Below are positions 43,863 to 53,456 of a DNA stretch of 58,818 nucleotides, one piece after another. The DNA is from JAAYKT01 sp964408955 (GTDB lineage Bacteria; Bacillota; Clostridia; Lutisporales; Lutisporaceae). Numbering within the stretch: position 1 is the stretch's first letter; every line of letters begins with the position of its first letter. The notes under the pieces were generated by a model. The model ran no database searches and was not told where the DNA came from. It was given only the letters and a program-made list of their open reading frames with translations. The position numbers were made by a program, and so were the translations under genes. The stretch covers positions 1 through 58,818 of the forward strand of contig CAYPBK010000008.1 of assembly GCA_964408955.1 (NCBI GenBank). The letters run 5' to 3'.

Positions 43863-46800
43863 TTAGGGTGTTTCTTTAACCAAGTTAATTTTAAAGTATC
43901 TGTTTATTGAATCTCTCGTTGCCTTCACATAGATGGTAGCTTCGGTTTTATCTTCGTCGAAGGTTATATTCTCGCCTATCCATTTAGTGCTAAAATCATC
44001 ATCTGAATATACTTCTAATGTCATACTTTCATTAAGAACTACTGCTATATCATTTACCGTCAACTCCGCTGTGTCTGATTTTAAATAAATGGAATATTCT
44101 ACAGCCTTGCCTTCTTCTGTTGCATTCTTTTCTGAGTCCCAGGTTAAATCAGTTATTTTTGTAGCCTTGTAACTTTTAACATAAGGTGTTTCCCTGCTAA
44201 AGATTGGATAGCCTGTACTGTCTACGAAAATCCCTTTATCCGCAATTTCTATTGTGCCGCTATGATAAACAAGGCTAACTACATCAATTCCATCAGCGGT
44301 CCCGCTGTTGCTTTTGGAAGCAAAATTTACTGTCCCCCCATTTAAAGTTAGCGTAGATGCCTTTATAGCAGAACTGGGACCGGTTTGGGACTCTACATCA
44401 ATATTTAAGGTTACACCGCTTGCTATGCTTATACTGCTCATTCCAGAGCTGCCGGTACCTTGTGTTTTGTCCTCCACGTAGTATCCATTGTATAAACCTA
44501 TGGTTTCTCTACTTTTTTTTGTTTTAACATCTATTGTCAGTGTACCGCTACCGGTAATACTAAGTTGGTCCTTTGTTCCAAATCCGATAACGGGTTTAGT
44601 GGATGATTCATCATTAACAGTTATGGTGTTAGTCTCATTGATCTTAAGTTTTTTTAATTCATAGCCCGCTTCGAAGTTTGTGTGGATTGCTCCTCCATTA
44701 TAGCCATCCATAGTTAGGATTTTGGTATCATCATTCCAAGATAAGCCCTCAGGCAATTCTTCAGTTAGTTCTTTTTCCTCTCCGTCTATTTTAATCAGCT
44801 TTTTATTGCTTGATTTAATAGTTACTTCCACTTCCTTGGTTGCTGTTTCATCACCTATTTTAAAAGTAACAGTTACTGTTTCTTTTGCATCTCCTTCAGA
44901 AATTTTTTGGGCTTTGAGTTTGATTGCACCGTCGCTAATCTCTAAATAAGTGCCGTTAGAGGAGATTGCGTAGCTCAGTTCTATACTGCCGTCCGCCGTT
45001 TCACCTTCAAGCAGCTCAACGATTGTGCTTGTAATATTATCCCCGACTCCTACATCCTTTGAAATTTCTGCAGTTGTCTTATACTTATCTGCTTCGGCAT
45101 TTACAGTCTTTTGGGCATCGGTTACTTCTAATGTTTTTACTCCTATTACCTCAGTATCCCCTTGGTTTTCCCCACCAGTTACGACTAATTTAAAGTCATA
45201 ATCTGTAGATGGTGTTAAACCTGTTATCGTAGCTGAAGTGGATTCCGGGGTTAATTCTGCTTGGGTTGTTGCATCTTTCCAATCATTTTCTCCCTGAAAA
45301 GATTGTTGTATCTTTACGCCTGTGGCACCTATTGCAGCTGTCCAAGTAAAACTTACAGTGGTATCAGTAACTTTTGTGTTTTTGAAATCTGCTATTGGTG
45401 TATCTTCTTTAATGATTATTTTATAGTATTTTTCACTATGTTTCGCAAAGACTATTGTTTGATTATTTGCATCAAAGCTTATAGTCTCTACAGCATTGAT
45501 TGTAGTTCCATCAAAGCCACCGCTCCGCAAATCAGTTACCACTATGTTTCCAATGTAAATATTTTCTCCTTTAAGCTCAGTTCCTTTTGCTACATGGTAA
45601 GTTATCTCTATGGGCTTTTCAGCGGAATCTCCATCACCGGCACTCCAAACCGCTGTCCCCTTATAAGCTGCGACTCCATTGCCGATAAAAGGCATTACAT
45701 TACTGATAGCTACCCCATTTTGCTTTTTAGTGTTTTCTACCATGACTTGAATGGATGCTTGATCCTTTAAATTTATCCTATTCATTGTGCTAATGAGACC
45801 AATGCCTTTTACAACATAATCATAAGCGTAAATATTACCTATATTTAAAGTTCCGTCACCCTTAATATTAACAGTCTCAGAAAAATCAAGTGCTGCCATG
45901 TAGCCGCTATTTATGGTGCTTGCCCCAATAAGTTCGAGGTCAAATTGGAAGGCTTCGCCTGATATACGACCTAAATAATTGGCCGTAAAGTTATTCATTG
46001 TTATGGTGTTGGTAAAGTAGCTCCAGGTTAAACCTTCAATTATAGTATTATTAGACCACTTTAGCTCTCCGTTTAATAGGGTAATATGCCCACCACCAAT
46101 TTTACCGGGATTAATAGACAACTTTTTATTCGGTTCCCCTACAGTTATATTCGCATTAACATCATTATTAGGCATTGTAAAGGTGTACTCTTTGCCTACT
46201 TCATCTTCGGTAACACTTTCTTTGTTAATCCCGGTTAAAGTAGCCCCGATTAATTCTTTTCCTTCTCCAGGAGTGACCAGCATTGTAACAATATCCCCTT
46301 TTTTAGCGGTAGTCACAGGAGAACCAGCTACTTTAAACTCAACCACATTATCACCGGATGAGGTTAAAGCATATTCATCACTATATGTTACTTTTATAAT
46401 CGTATCCTGTGTAATAGTGAAAGTATATTTGTTATTCTCCAATCTCTGTTTTTCTTCTACACCATTAACGGTAAAGCTTACTACTTGTTCCCCATCCTTA
46501 GGCTTGACTGTAACTGTTACTTTTGTATTTTCCGCAATTTGACTTTCTGATGGATTTGATGTTAGCCCATCACCATCTAATGTCAATGTATACTTAGTAA
46601 CAGCTTCTGTTGCCGGGAAGGTTATGGTTAAGCTTCCTCCTTTAGGATCATTGTTATTAACTTTAAAAGAAACATCTGTTGCACCAGTATAAGTAAATAC
46701 CGTCGAGGCATTAAATGAATAACCATCTTTTGCTGTTAAATTAACCTTAGCAATGTATACAGTATCCGGATCAAAGCTGATATATACTTGCGTTTCCGTG

Positions 46801-49800
46801 TCCCCTTCCTTTTTCCACCAGTTAATAGCGTTGGTAGATGAATACTGTTCTCCGGCTGCAAACGTGAAATTAATTTTCCCGTACTTTACCGGTTTTGTTA
46901 CCTTCGAAGTCAAATCTAAATCTGTAATCGCCTTTAATGTCTTTACTTCTTTCGTCGTGTAAGCTGTTTTATTTCCGGCATAGTCAGCTACTACAACATT
47001 GAAATAGTATGTCTTGTCTGGACCTAAATCTTTTACATTCAGGTTTTTAAGGATGTATGTCCCACCTGCGTTTAAAAGCGTTCCATTACTCTCAGCACCT
47101 GCAACTGATCCTATATTATTTAACTCTGACTGATAAACATAGTATTTTAAATAACCCTCTGGAGTTAAGTTGTCAGTCGCCTTATCCCAGTTTAAGGTTA
47201 AACTTATGTCTGTGATCCTATTAGCTGTTATTTTACTATCACTGATAGTTGGAAGTACTAAATCTTCTTCCGGTTCTAGCTCTATGATTACAGTAACATT
47301 ACTGGCAGGCATAGTAAAACTGTGGGTTCTTTTATTTGCTGTGTTTAAATTAGTTTCAACCCCATTATCATCTTTAAACTTTGCTGATTTAACTTTCCAA
47401 GCTTCGTAAGTACCGGTAAGGTCAGCTATACTTATTGTAATGTGATCGCCTTCTTTAGCTTCTTCAATTGTGTCAGAGCCCTTATGAGCCGCCGCTGTTT
47501 CGCCACCAAAGCCGCCTGTAATTTCTTTCACCACAATACTATAAGTTCCTTCGTTCTTTATGTTTATGGAAAATTCTCTTGTATAGCCTTGGTCAAAAGC
47601 AATATCCAGTTTTGCAGTTCCTACAGGCTGGGCTAAAAGATATTCTTTTTTAATCGTTAAAGTATTACCACTAACAGTATAATCATTTCCTTCTGTTAAT
47701 GCTATGTCACCTTTCTTAATGGATTCTATCTTAGTAGCTGTGCCAAAATCAATATTTGTCTCCACATTTTCTGGATTTTTCTTATCGAAAACTGCTGAAG
47801 TCGGATTTATCTCTGCTTGAATATTTGCTACATATACTTCAACTTCTTTGCTTGTGGGGGTAAATAAATATCCTGCTTTGTTTATGGTAACTTTTACATT
47901 TTCACCATTTTTAACTTCTATATCCTTTATGGTTATAGAGCACTCATTTGAAGTGGAGCTCATGGACAATAATTTCAGTGTTGCACCTTCCAGCGTAATG
48001 TTCTCGGGACTCAAGCCGGGTATTGCCTGATCAAATTTTACGTATAAAACAGTAGTGGTAGTTGTTCCACTTGTTCCATTAGCTGTTAAACTCTCAAATC
48101 CCACTGTTTTAATGTCTGATTTAAAAATGGCCGTATAAGTCTCAGAAGTTGTCACGTTTGTATCTTTCCTTGTAGCATCTGTTTTACCATCGCTCCATTT
48201 AAGAAAACTATAGCCTTCATTTGGAACTGCAGTCACGGCTGTTCCGTCCCCACCATTTGTAACAGTTTGTGGTGAAGTACCGGTTATTGTTCCGCCTGCC
48301 TCTGCTACATAGGTCAGAATGTGACTTCCTGCAGGTGCTATATTTACGGTTACTGTATATTTAGCTGTAGTACCATTTTCAGCGGCAACAGTATATATTA
48401 CCGGATTTGTAAAATCCCTGCTTCCATCTGTCGGTGAAATACTGTCTCCAGTATGCACAATTGTTGGTACTAATGCTGTCAAATTAGTTTCATAAGGAAC
48501 TGTTAAAGTTATTGTTTTGGCAGTTTCGTCAATTACTCCTATTACTACCGGTGTCAAGCTTTCAAACTTAAATGATGTTATAACTTTGGCATCACTAAGT
48601 GGTGGTGTTACTGTCTGCCCCGAAATCGTAATCGTTGCTGCTCCTGTTACATTAGAACCGTCTTTAGCCGTAGCTGTTACTTTTACTATTCCATTAGCTT
48701 TGGCTGTCAGTAATCCACTGCTATTGATTGTTGCTATGCTGGTGTCACTTACATTCCAAGTAACAGCTTTGTTACTAGCAGTAGCCGGTGATACTGTTGC
48801 TACCATCTGCAAGGTGCCGTTTTTTGTGGTTATTTCGTCTACATCACTAGTTCCCTTAACACTAATAGCATTAACTTCTGTTTTTGCCGGAGTTGATGAG
48901 TTTCCGCTACCGCCGCTACTGCTGCTTCCGCCGCCACCGCCTCCACCACCGCCGCCGGTTGCCGGTGCGGTTTCTTTCTTCGGTGTATCTACTTTTATAT
49001 CGGGAGCTGTTTCTACTTTTGTTACCGGTGCTTCTATTTTAACTCCTTGGGCATTTACTGTTGCCTTGTCTATTTTGCCTGTGCCTGTTATTTTTGCAGG
49101 TGAGTCTATGATCAGTGCTGCTACTTTTGCACCTTTTGCCAAATCTATTTCTACGTCCTTTGTACCTTTAGCTATTGTAAGATTTTCTATGGTTCCCCCG
49201 GAGGCTTTTATTTCTATTCCATCACCTATTACTTCTATAGCTTTGAAATTGCCTATGAGTTCTACGATGGAATCTTCCCTTATATCTCCTGCTATTGTTA
49301 TATAGCCGAAGCTTTCTCCCGCTTTTCCTTGGGACTCTAATATTGCCCCTGATTTAACTTCTGATTGGTTTATTGTTGTATTGCCTTTTGCAAGGATTCT
49401 TATTTTCCCATCTTCTTTTAGTATTATAATTTTTTCAAATTGGCAGTTTTCCAGTACTATAGTGTTTTTGCCGCCGCCTTTTACTATGGTATCTCCTTTG
49501 ACTGTTATGTTTGTAAGGCGTATATCTCCGTCTCCTATTCCTTCTCCAAGGATCAGGTCTCCGCTTATCTCAGTATTTATAAGGGTTATGCCCTTGTTGT
49601 CTATTTTGACGTTTCCATCAATTTTTCCCCCGGTATAGATGCCCGGTTTGGCATATAGTTTTGCTATGGTTTCTTCTTGACTTTTGACTATGGCTATTGC
49701 CATGTCCGCTCTTGTAAGGTTCTGTGTAGGCTGAAATTGGTTGTTTTCTTTTAGTTCTATATAGTTTCTTTCTACTATTGCCGCTACACCTTTGGCACTC

Positions 49801-50276
49801 CATTGGGGAACTTTATCCCCGTCTTTTAAAGTTGTAAGCTTTTTAATGTCTCCGTCTTTTTCAATATCAAGAATTCTTGCTATTATCACTGCCGCTTCTT
49901 GTCGGGTGATATTTGCTGTAGGTCTCATAGTACCGTCGGTAAAGCCTTTGATATATCCGGCTTTTACCGCTTTGGCTATTTGTTCGTAATGCCATTGGTC
50001 TTTTGTTACATCGCTGAATGAAATTTTAGCCTGTTCTTTAAAATCAAAGGCTCTGTTTACAATGGTCATAAATTCGGCTCTGCTTATTTCTCTGTCTGGC
50101 TTGAAGCTGCCGTCTTCATAGCCGGTTATAACGCCTTTTTCAAATAGTTTTTTGATACTTTCTTCTCCATAGTGTCCTTCATAGTCTGTTTTTCCTTCCG
50201 CAGCAAGTGTCATAGGAAATAATAAAATCAGACATAGTACTGCATTTAGTATTCTTACCATAGCTTTTGTTTTCAT
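43863..50276 (-). CDS. Giant multidomain S-layer-anchored adhesin-like protein (N-terminal SLH)
   Basis: 2137 residues. Signal peptide (about 1-25), then three SLH domains (about 28-198), the reverse of the other two SLH proteins here. Next a beta-helix-like region (about 205-420), a flexible linker with ten consecutive Gly (about 440-460), a BIG2 Ig-like domain (about 470-555), a DUF5018-like segment, InlB/Flg_new-type repeats, a CBM_X2-like domain (about 820-905), FN3-type domains (about 1010-1120 and 1620-1710) and further beta-rich repeats to the end. No catalytic motif is seen. Adhesion or matrix role is inferred. GGAGG 5 nt before the ATG, under promoter element C. Confidence 0.88.
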   Translation of the reverse strand: MKTKAMVRILNAVLCLILLFPMTLAAEGKTDYEGHYGEESIKKLFEKGVITGYEDGSFKPDREISRAEFMTIVNRAFDFKEQAKISFSDVTKDQWHYEQIAKAVKAGYIKGFTDGTMRPTANITRQEAAVIIARILDIEKDGDIKKLTTLKDGDKVPQWSAKGVAAIVERNYIELKENNQFQPTQNLTRADMAIAIVKSQEETIAKLYAKPGIYTGGKIDGNVKIDNKGITLINTEISGDLILGEGIGDGDIRLTNITVKGDTIVKGGGKNTIVLENCQFEKIIILKEDGKIRILAKGNTTINQSEVKSGAILESQGKAGESFGYITIAGDIREDSIVELIGNFKAIEVIGDGIEIKASGGTIENLTIAKGTKDVEIDLAKGAKVAALIIDSPAKITGTGKIDKATVNAQGVKIEAPVTKVETAPDIKVDTPKKETAPATGGGGGGGGGGSSSSGGSGNSSTPAKTEVNAISVKGTSDVDEITTKNGTLQMVATVSPATASNKAVTWNVSDTSIATINSSGLLTAKANGIVKVTATAKDGSNVTGAATITISGQTVTPPLSDAKVITSFKFESLTPVVIGVIDETAKTITLTVPYETNLTALVPTIVHTGDSISPTDGSRDFTNPVIYTVAAENGTTAKYTVTVNIAPAGSHILTYVAEAGGTITGTSPQTVTNGGDGTAVTAVPNEGYSFLKWSDGKTDATRKDTNVTTSETYTAIFKSDIKTVGFESLTANGTSGTTTTTVLYVKFDQAIPGLSPENITLEGATLKLLSMSSTSNECSITIKDIEVKNGENVKVTINKAGYLFTPTSKEVEVYVANIQAEINPTSAVFDKKNPENVETNIDFGTATKIESIKKGDIALTEGNDYTVSGNTLTIKKEYLLAQPVGTAKLDIAFDQGYTREFSINIKNEGTYSIVVKEITGGFGGETAAAHKGSDTIEEAKEGDHITISIADLTGTYEAWKVKSAKFKDDNGVETNLNTANKRTHSFTMPASNVTVIIELEPEEDLVLPTISDSKITANRITDISLTLNWDKATDNLTPEGYLKYYVYQSELNNIGSVAGAESNGTLLNAGGTYILKNLNVKDLGPDKTYYFNVVVADYAGNKTAYTTKEVKTLKAITDLDLTSKVTKPVKYGKINFTFAAGEQYSSTNAINWWKKEGDTETQVYISFDPDTVYIAKVNLTAKDGYSFNASTVFTYTGATDVSFKVNNNDPKGGSLTITFPATEAVTKYTLTLDGDGLTSNPSESQIAENTKVTVTVKPKDGEQVVSFTVNGVEEKQRLENNKYTFTITQDTIIKVTYSDEYALTSSGDNVVEFKVAGSPVTTAKKGDIVTMLVTPGEGKELIGATLTGINKESVTEDEVGKEYTFTMPNNDVNANITVGEPNKKLSINPGKIGGGHITLLNGELKWSNNTIIEGLTWSYFTNTITMNNFTANYLGRISGEAFQFDLELIGASTINSGYMAALDFSETVNIKGDGTLNIGNIYAYDYVVKGIGLISTMNRINLKDQASIQVMVENTKKQNGVAISNVMPFIGNGVAAYKGTAVWSAGDGDSAEKPIEITYHVAKGTELKGENIYIGNIVVTDLRSGGFDGTTINAVETISFDANNQTIVFAKHSEKYYKIIIKEDTPIADFKNTKVTDTTVSFTWTAAIGATGVKIQQSFQGENDWKDATTQAELTPESTSATITGLTPSTDYDFKLVVTGGENQGDTEVIGVKTLEVTDAQKTVNAEADKYKTTAEISKDVGVGDNITSTIVELLEGETADGSIELSYAISSNGTYLEISDGAIKLKAQKISEGDAKETVTVTFKIGDETATKEVEVTIKSSNKKLIKIDGEEKELTEELPEGLSWNDDTKILTMDGYNGGAIHTNFEAGYELKKLKINETNTITVNDESSTKPVIGFGTKDQLSITGSGTLTIDVKTKKSRETIGLYNGYYVEDKTQGTGSSGMSSISIASGVTLNIDVESQTGPSSAIKASTLTLNGGTVNFASKSNSGTADGIDVVSLVYHSGTIEIADKGIFVDSTGYPIFSRETPYVKSYKATKITDLTWDSEKNATEEGKAVEYSIYLKSDTAELTVNDIAVVLNESMTLEVYSDDDFSTKWIGENITFDEDKTEATIYVKATRDSINRYFKINLVKETP

Positions 50277-50340
50277 GTTTTCCTCCTTTTAAAATGTATA
50301 ATGTGACAATTATAGTGAGTTAATTTCTTTCTCCTTTATT

Positions 50341-50392
50341 ATTCTATATGCTTTTTTATTCATTTCCTATTGGTCATTCGACCAGTTTTTCC
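50341..50392 (-). promoter_or_regulatory. Shared surface-locus promoter element, copy C
   Basis: Minus strand: TGGTCGAATGACCA (50371-50384), 20 bp, CATATAGAAT (50341-50350), about 65 bp before the giant SLH gene. Nearly identical to copy A across some 50 bp. It also lies in the upstream region of the divergent metallopeptidase gene. Confidence 0.75.
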
Positions 50393-50455
50393 TTAAAAGC
50401 CACAAAAGCCTCCATGATTCCTCCTATTAAAAAGCAGCAACTTATGGTATATTAT

Positions 50456-50470
50456 TGTAAACAGTTTACA
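50456..50470. promoter_or_regulatory. Palindromic operator-like site before the metallopeptidase gene
   Basis: TGTAAACAGTTTACA: perfect 7-bp arms around one base, 26 bp before the start codon and directly after TATATT, a possible -10. This is where a repressor would block initiation. No cognate regulator is in the window. Confidence 0.55.
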
Positions 50471-50496
50471 AAAAAATGAAATGTGAGGTGATTTTA

Positions 50497-53421
50497 TTGA
50501 TTAGAAAAATATTTGTCATGCTATTGATAATGACTTTAATTTTTTCCTTTTTTACGCCTACTGTAATGGCACAACCCAAGGAAATAACCGTTCTTTACAA
50601 TAATAAAAAGGTGGTCTTTGACCAACCGCCGGTAGCCGAGTCCGGCAGGACTCTTGTACCTTTTAGAGCTGTTTTTGAAGCTATGGGTGCAGATGTGGAC
50701 TGGATTGGAGAAACAAAGACAGCTGTGGGTGTCAGGGGGAATACAATTATAGTTTTGCAATTAGGTAATAACATTGCGAATGTAAACAATAAAAAAATAA
50801 CTTTGGATGTCCCTGCAAACGCAATCAATGGCAGAACCCTTGTGCCTTTGCGATTTGTAGCGGAAAGCTTAGGGGCACTAGTGGATTGGGACGGAAATAC
50901 AAGAACCGTCACCATTGATGAGCTTACCGAAGAAGACTATGAAGCATTAGGAATATTCGACATTGCATTAACCAAAGATAACCCTAAAAAAGTTATTACA
51001 AATTATACTGATGAAAATATAATAGCTTACGGAATTGAAGAAGTTATGATGGTGATACCTGAGAACACTTTGAAACAACAAAGCACTATAGGTATAAGAC
51101 CTATAAAAGTTACTAATATTGATGAAGACGAGCTCTATCCCGTGGTGGCATATGATGTGACCATAGACGAGCAAAGAAAGTTTGATAAGGAATTGGAAAT
51201 CGTTTTTTCTTTCAATCCGGGATTTTTGACACCTGACATACATCCAAATGAACAGATTATAATGGCATATTATGATGATGCGCTAAGGGCTTGGATTCCT
51301 ATTGATTATGAATTGTTTACAGAGGAAGCCGCAGTAGTATTCAAAATCGACCATCTGACACCTTTAGCTATGTTTAGCACAAGAAAACAAACACTCAGCA
51401 ATAACTATAAACAACAAGCGATATCTGAAGGCTCCGGCAGATACGAAGAAATGAAAGAAAAACTAGCTGCTGCCACAGATTCAGCAAAAGCAGCATATAA
51501 TTACACAAGTAGTAAAATAGGTGACGCTGTCGCATATATAAAAGCTAAGGGAAAAGCTGCCGGTGAAGCAATAAGTGAGGGAGTGGTGAAAGCCGGTGAT
51601 GCTTTCGGCAGAACCATGGAGGATGTAGGAAAAGCAGCAGGAAAAGCTATATATGAAGGAGCGGAATATCTAACAGGAAAAGCAAAAGAATTCTACGATA
51701 CAATAGGCAAAACCTATGATACTTTGGCTCATGAAGTGAAGGCGGCAATAGCTGAAATAAAAGTAATGGTAGATGATTATAAGCATAAAGATTATCAATT
51801 TATATATAAAACAGAACATTTTAATATAATCTACAATAGAAATATTGAATTAGACCTTGAAGCGAAAAAATTTGATTATAAACCAAAGTATAGCATTAAA
51901 GATTACCCTAAAGTAGAATATGGGAAAACCTATGTAGAAATATACGAAGGGGAGCAATTAAGTGCAGAAGAACTGGCTTTTATGTATCAGCAGTTTCCCA
52001 GTATAGACGATGTGATACCCATTAGAATAAGAGAAATAGGGATGGCACTTGAAGAATCATATAGGAATTACAGTAAAAAGTTCACACCCATAGATACACC
52101 ATATACCGTATATGTAGGAAGAAGCGGAAGTGCCATGAATTATAAATTCAGCAAAGCAATATATGTACCTTCTGACTTTATAGGTAATTATGAAACAGCA
52201 TTAAAAACAGTAGGACATGAATTATTTCACTCTGTGCAGAAAAAATATATTAACTTATATGATATGTCGACAAATGTATGGTTAGTAGAAGCAACGGCAG
52301 AATACGCTTCACATAAACTGGCTCCGGATTCTCCTATCGCCTTTGATAACTTTAGAGCAAACACTTTTGAAAAATTCTTTACAAGATCTTTAGGTACTGT
52401 GGAGCCATTGTTATGGTCTCGTGATGAACATGAATATCGCAGTGCAAAATTTATAGATTATTTGGTGAGAAAATACGGTTTAAACCTGCCTGATTTAATG
52501 GCTAATTATGCTACGCACTCTATTGTAGAAGACTTTGATTTCCTGCAAAAATATATGAAAACAAAAAATAGCAACTTTGTTTTGGGAAAAACATATTTAG
52601 ACCATGCTTCCTTTATGTTACTTGATGCCGACGGGGATGAGAAAAAAGATATTTCCACTATAGCCCATTGGAAAGACGCATACAAAGGCGGCAATTTAAA
52701 AAAGGATATAAGCATTCGCTATGATTATATTCCTAAAATCGGTGCAATAAAAGTCGATATCCCGGATAAAGTAAAAAAGTTATTGGAAATAGAGTTAAAA
52801 TGTGATTCTTTTACTCCGGATATATCAATAAATGTTTATGTTTTAAAAGGAAATAATAAAGTAAAGGGAGTAGTTCCGGAAATACAAATGTTCAATGAAA
52901 AAAACAAGAAAGGGGACATTACTGTAGAAAAAGGTGATGTTATTTACTATATTGTAGGTAATTCTCAAGAATCTATGATGGTGGCACATCATTATGACAC
53001 AACCGGAAGCATTACTATCAAAGAAAAGAATGCAACACTAAAACAAGTAAGTGAGACTAAATCAACCTATGAAGCAACTGTAAAATATTCTGTAGAAGGG
53101 ATAGAGTACAGTAATGATTATGAATATGATTGGTATATCTCAACTACCGGTTTCAGCCATGACCCTAGTTTAATAGTAAGAGATAAAAACACTATGACAA
53201 CGACCCTTGTCCATTTAAATCCCAAATTAGATAATACTCCTATTGAATTAAACCCGAGAGCAGGAGATGAAAGTCCTTTTGGCGTTAGTGTAATTGCCTA
53301 CGACCTTGGAACTGATTATGAAATTACAGTAACTATAACAGATAAGAAAACAAAATCCGTAATCGGAACCTTATCGACTGAATATAATGTAGGATTTAGA
53401 GGACCTTACAGAAGTTATTAG
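50497..53421 (+). CDS. Secreted HExxH metallopeptidase with copper-amine-oxidase-like N-terminal domains
   Basis: 974 residues from the TTG at 50497 (GAGGTG 6 nt upstream; an ATG seven codons earlier has no signal). Signal peptide to about residue 26 (VMA). Two copper-amine-oxidase N-type repeats (GRTLVPFRAVFEAMGA; GRTLVPLRFVAESLGA). A beta domain, then an Ala/Lys/Glu-rich amphipathic helical stretch (about 309-429). The peptidase region has H574-ELF-H578 and E598 in WLVEATAEY, the gluzincin zinc site; the rest is beta-rich. No SLH domain. Only plus-strand gene in the surface locus, divergent from the giant SLH gene. Substrate unknown. Confidence 0.8.
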   Translation: MIRKIFVMLLIMTLIFSFFTPTVMAQPKEITVLYNNKKVVFDQPPVAESGRTLVPFRAVFEAMGADVDWIGETKTAVGVRGNTIIVLQLGNNIANVNNKKITLDVPANAINGRTLVPLRFVAESLGALVDWDGNTRTVTIDELTEEDYEALGIFDIALTKDNPKKVITNYTDENIIAYGIEEVMMVIPENTLKQQSTIGIRPIKVTNIDEDELYPVVAYDVTIDEQRKFDKELEIVFSFNPGFLTPDIHPNEQIIMAYYDDALRAWIPIDYELFTEEAAVVFKIDHLTPLAMFSTRKQTLSNNYKQQAISEGSGRYEEMKEKLAAATDSAKAAYNYTSSKIGDAVAYIKAKGKAAGEAISEGVVKAGDAFGRTMEDVGKAAGKAIYEGAEYLTGKAKEFYDTIGKTYDTLAHEVKAAIAEIKVMVDDYKHKDYQFIYKTEHFNIIYNRNIELDLEAKKFDYKPKYSIKDYPKVEYGKTYVEIYEGEQLSAEELAFMYQQFPSIDDVIPIRIREIGMALEESYRNYSKKFTPIDTPYTVYVGRSGSAMNYKFSKAIYVPSDFIGNYETALKTVGHELFHSVQKKYINLYDMSTNVWLVEATAEYASHKLAPDSPIAFDNFRANTFEKFFTRSLGTVEPLLWSRDEHEYRSAKFIDYLVRKYGLNLPDLMANYATHSIVEDFDFLQKYMKTKNSNFVLGKTYLDHASFMLLDADGDEKKDISTIAHWKDAYKGGNLKKDISIRYDYIPKIGAIKVDIPDKVKKLLEIELKCDSFTPDISINVYVLKGNNKVKGVVPEIQMFNEKNKKGDITVEKGDVIYYIVGNSQESMMVAHHYDTTGSITIKEKNATLKQVSETKSTYEATVKYSVEGIEYSNDYEYDWYISTTGFSHDPSLIVRDKNTMTTTLVHLNPKLDNTPIELNPRAGDESPFGVSVIAYDLGTDYEITVTITDKKTKSVIGTLSTEYNVGFRGPYRSY

Positions 53422-53427
53422 CAAAAA

Positions 53428-53452
53428 TAAGGGCGGTCATTGACCGCCCTTA
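53428..53452. terminator. Bidirectional terminator
   Basis: TAAGGGCGGTCA/TGACCGCCCTTA, perfect 12-bp palindromic stem between the convergent metallopeptidase and SLH genes; flanks are AT-rich on both sides. Confidence 0.88.
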
Positions 53453-53456
53453 TATA

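Noticed and set aside
48517..49305. 262-codon plus-strand open frame antisense to the giant SLH gene
   Set aside because: Low-complexity shadow (Pro runs opposite the poly-Gly linker), with no ribosome binding site; the minus-strand gene has a signal peptide and clear domains.
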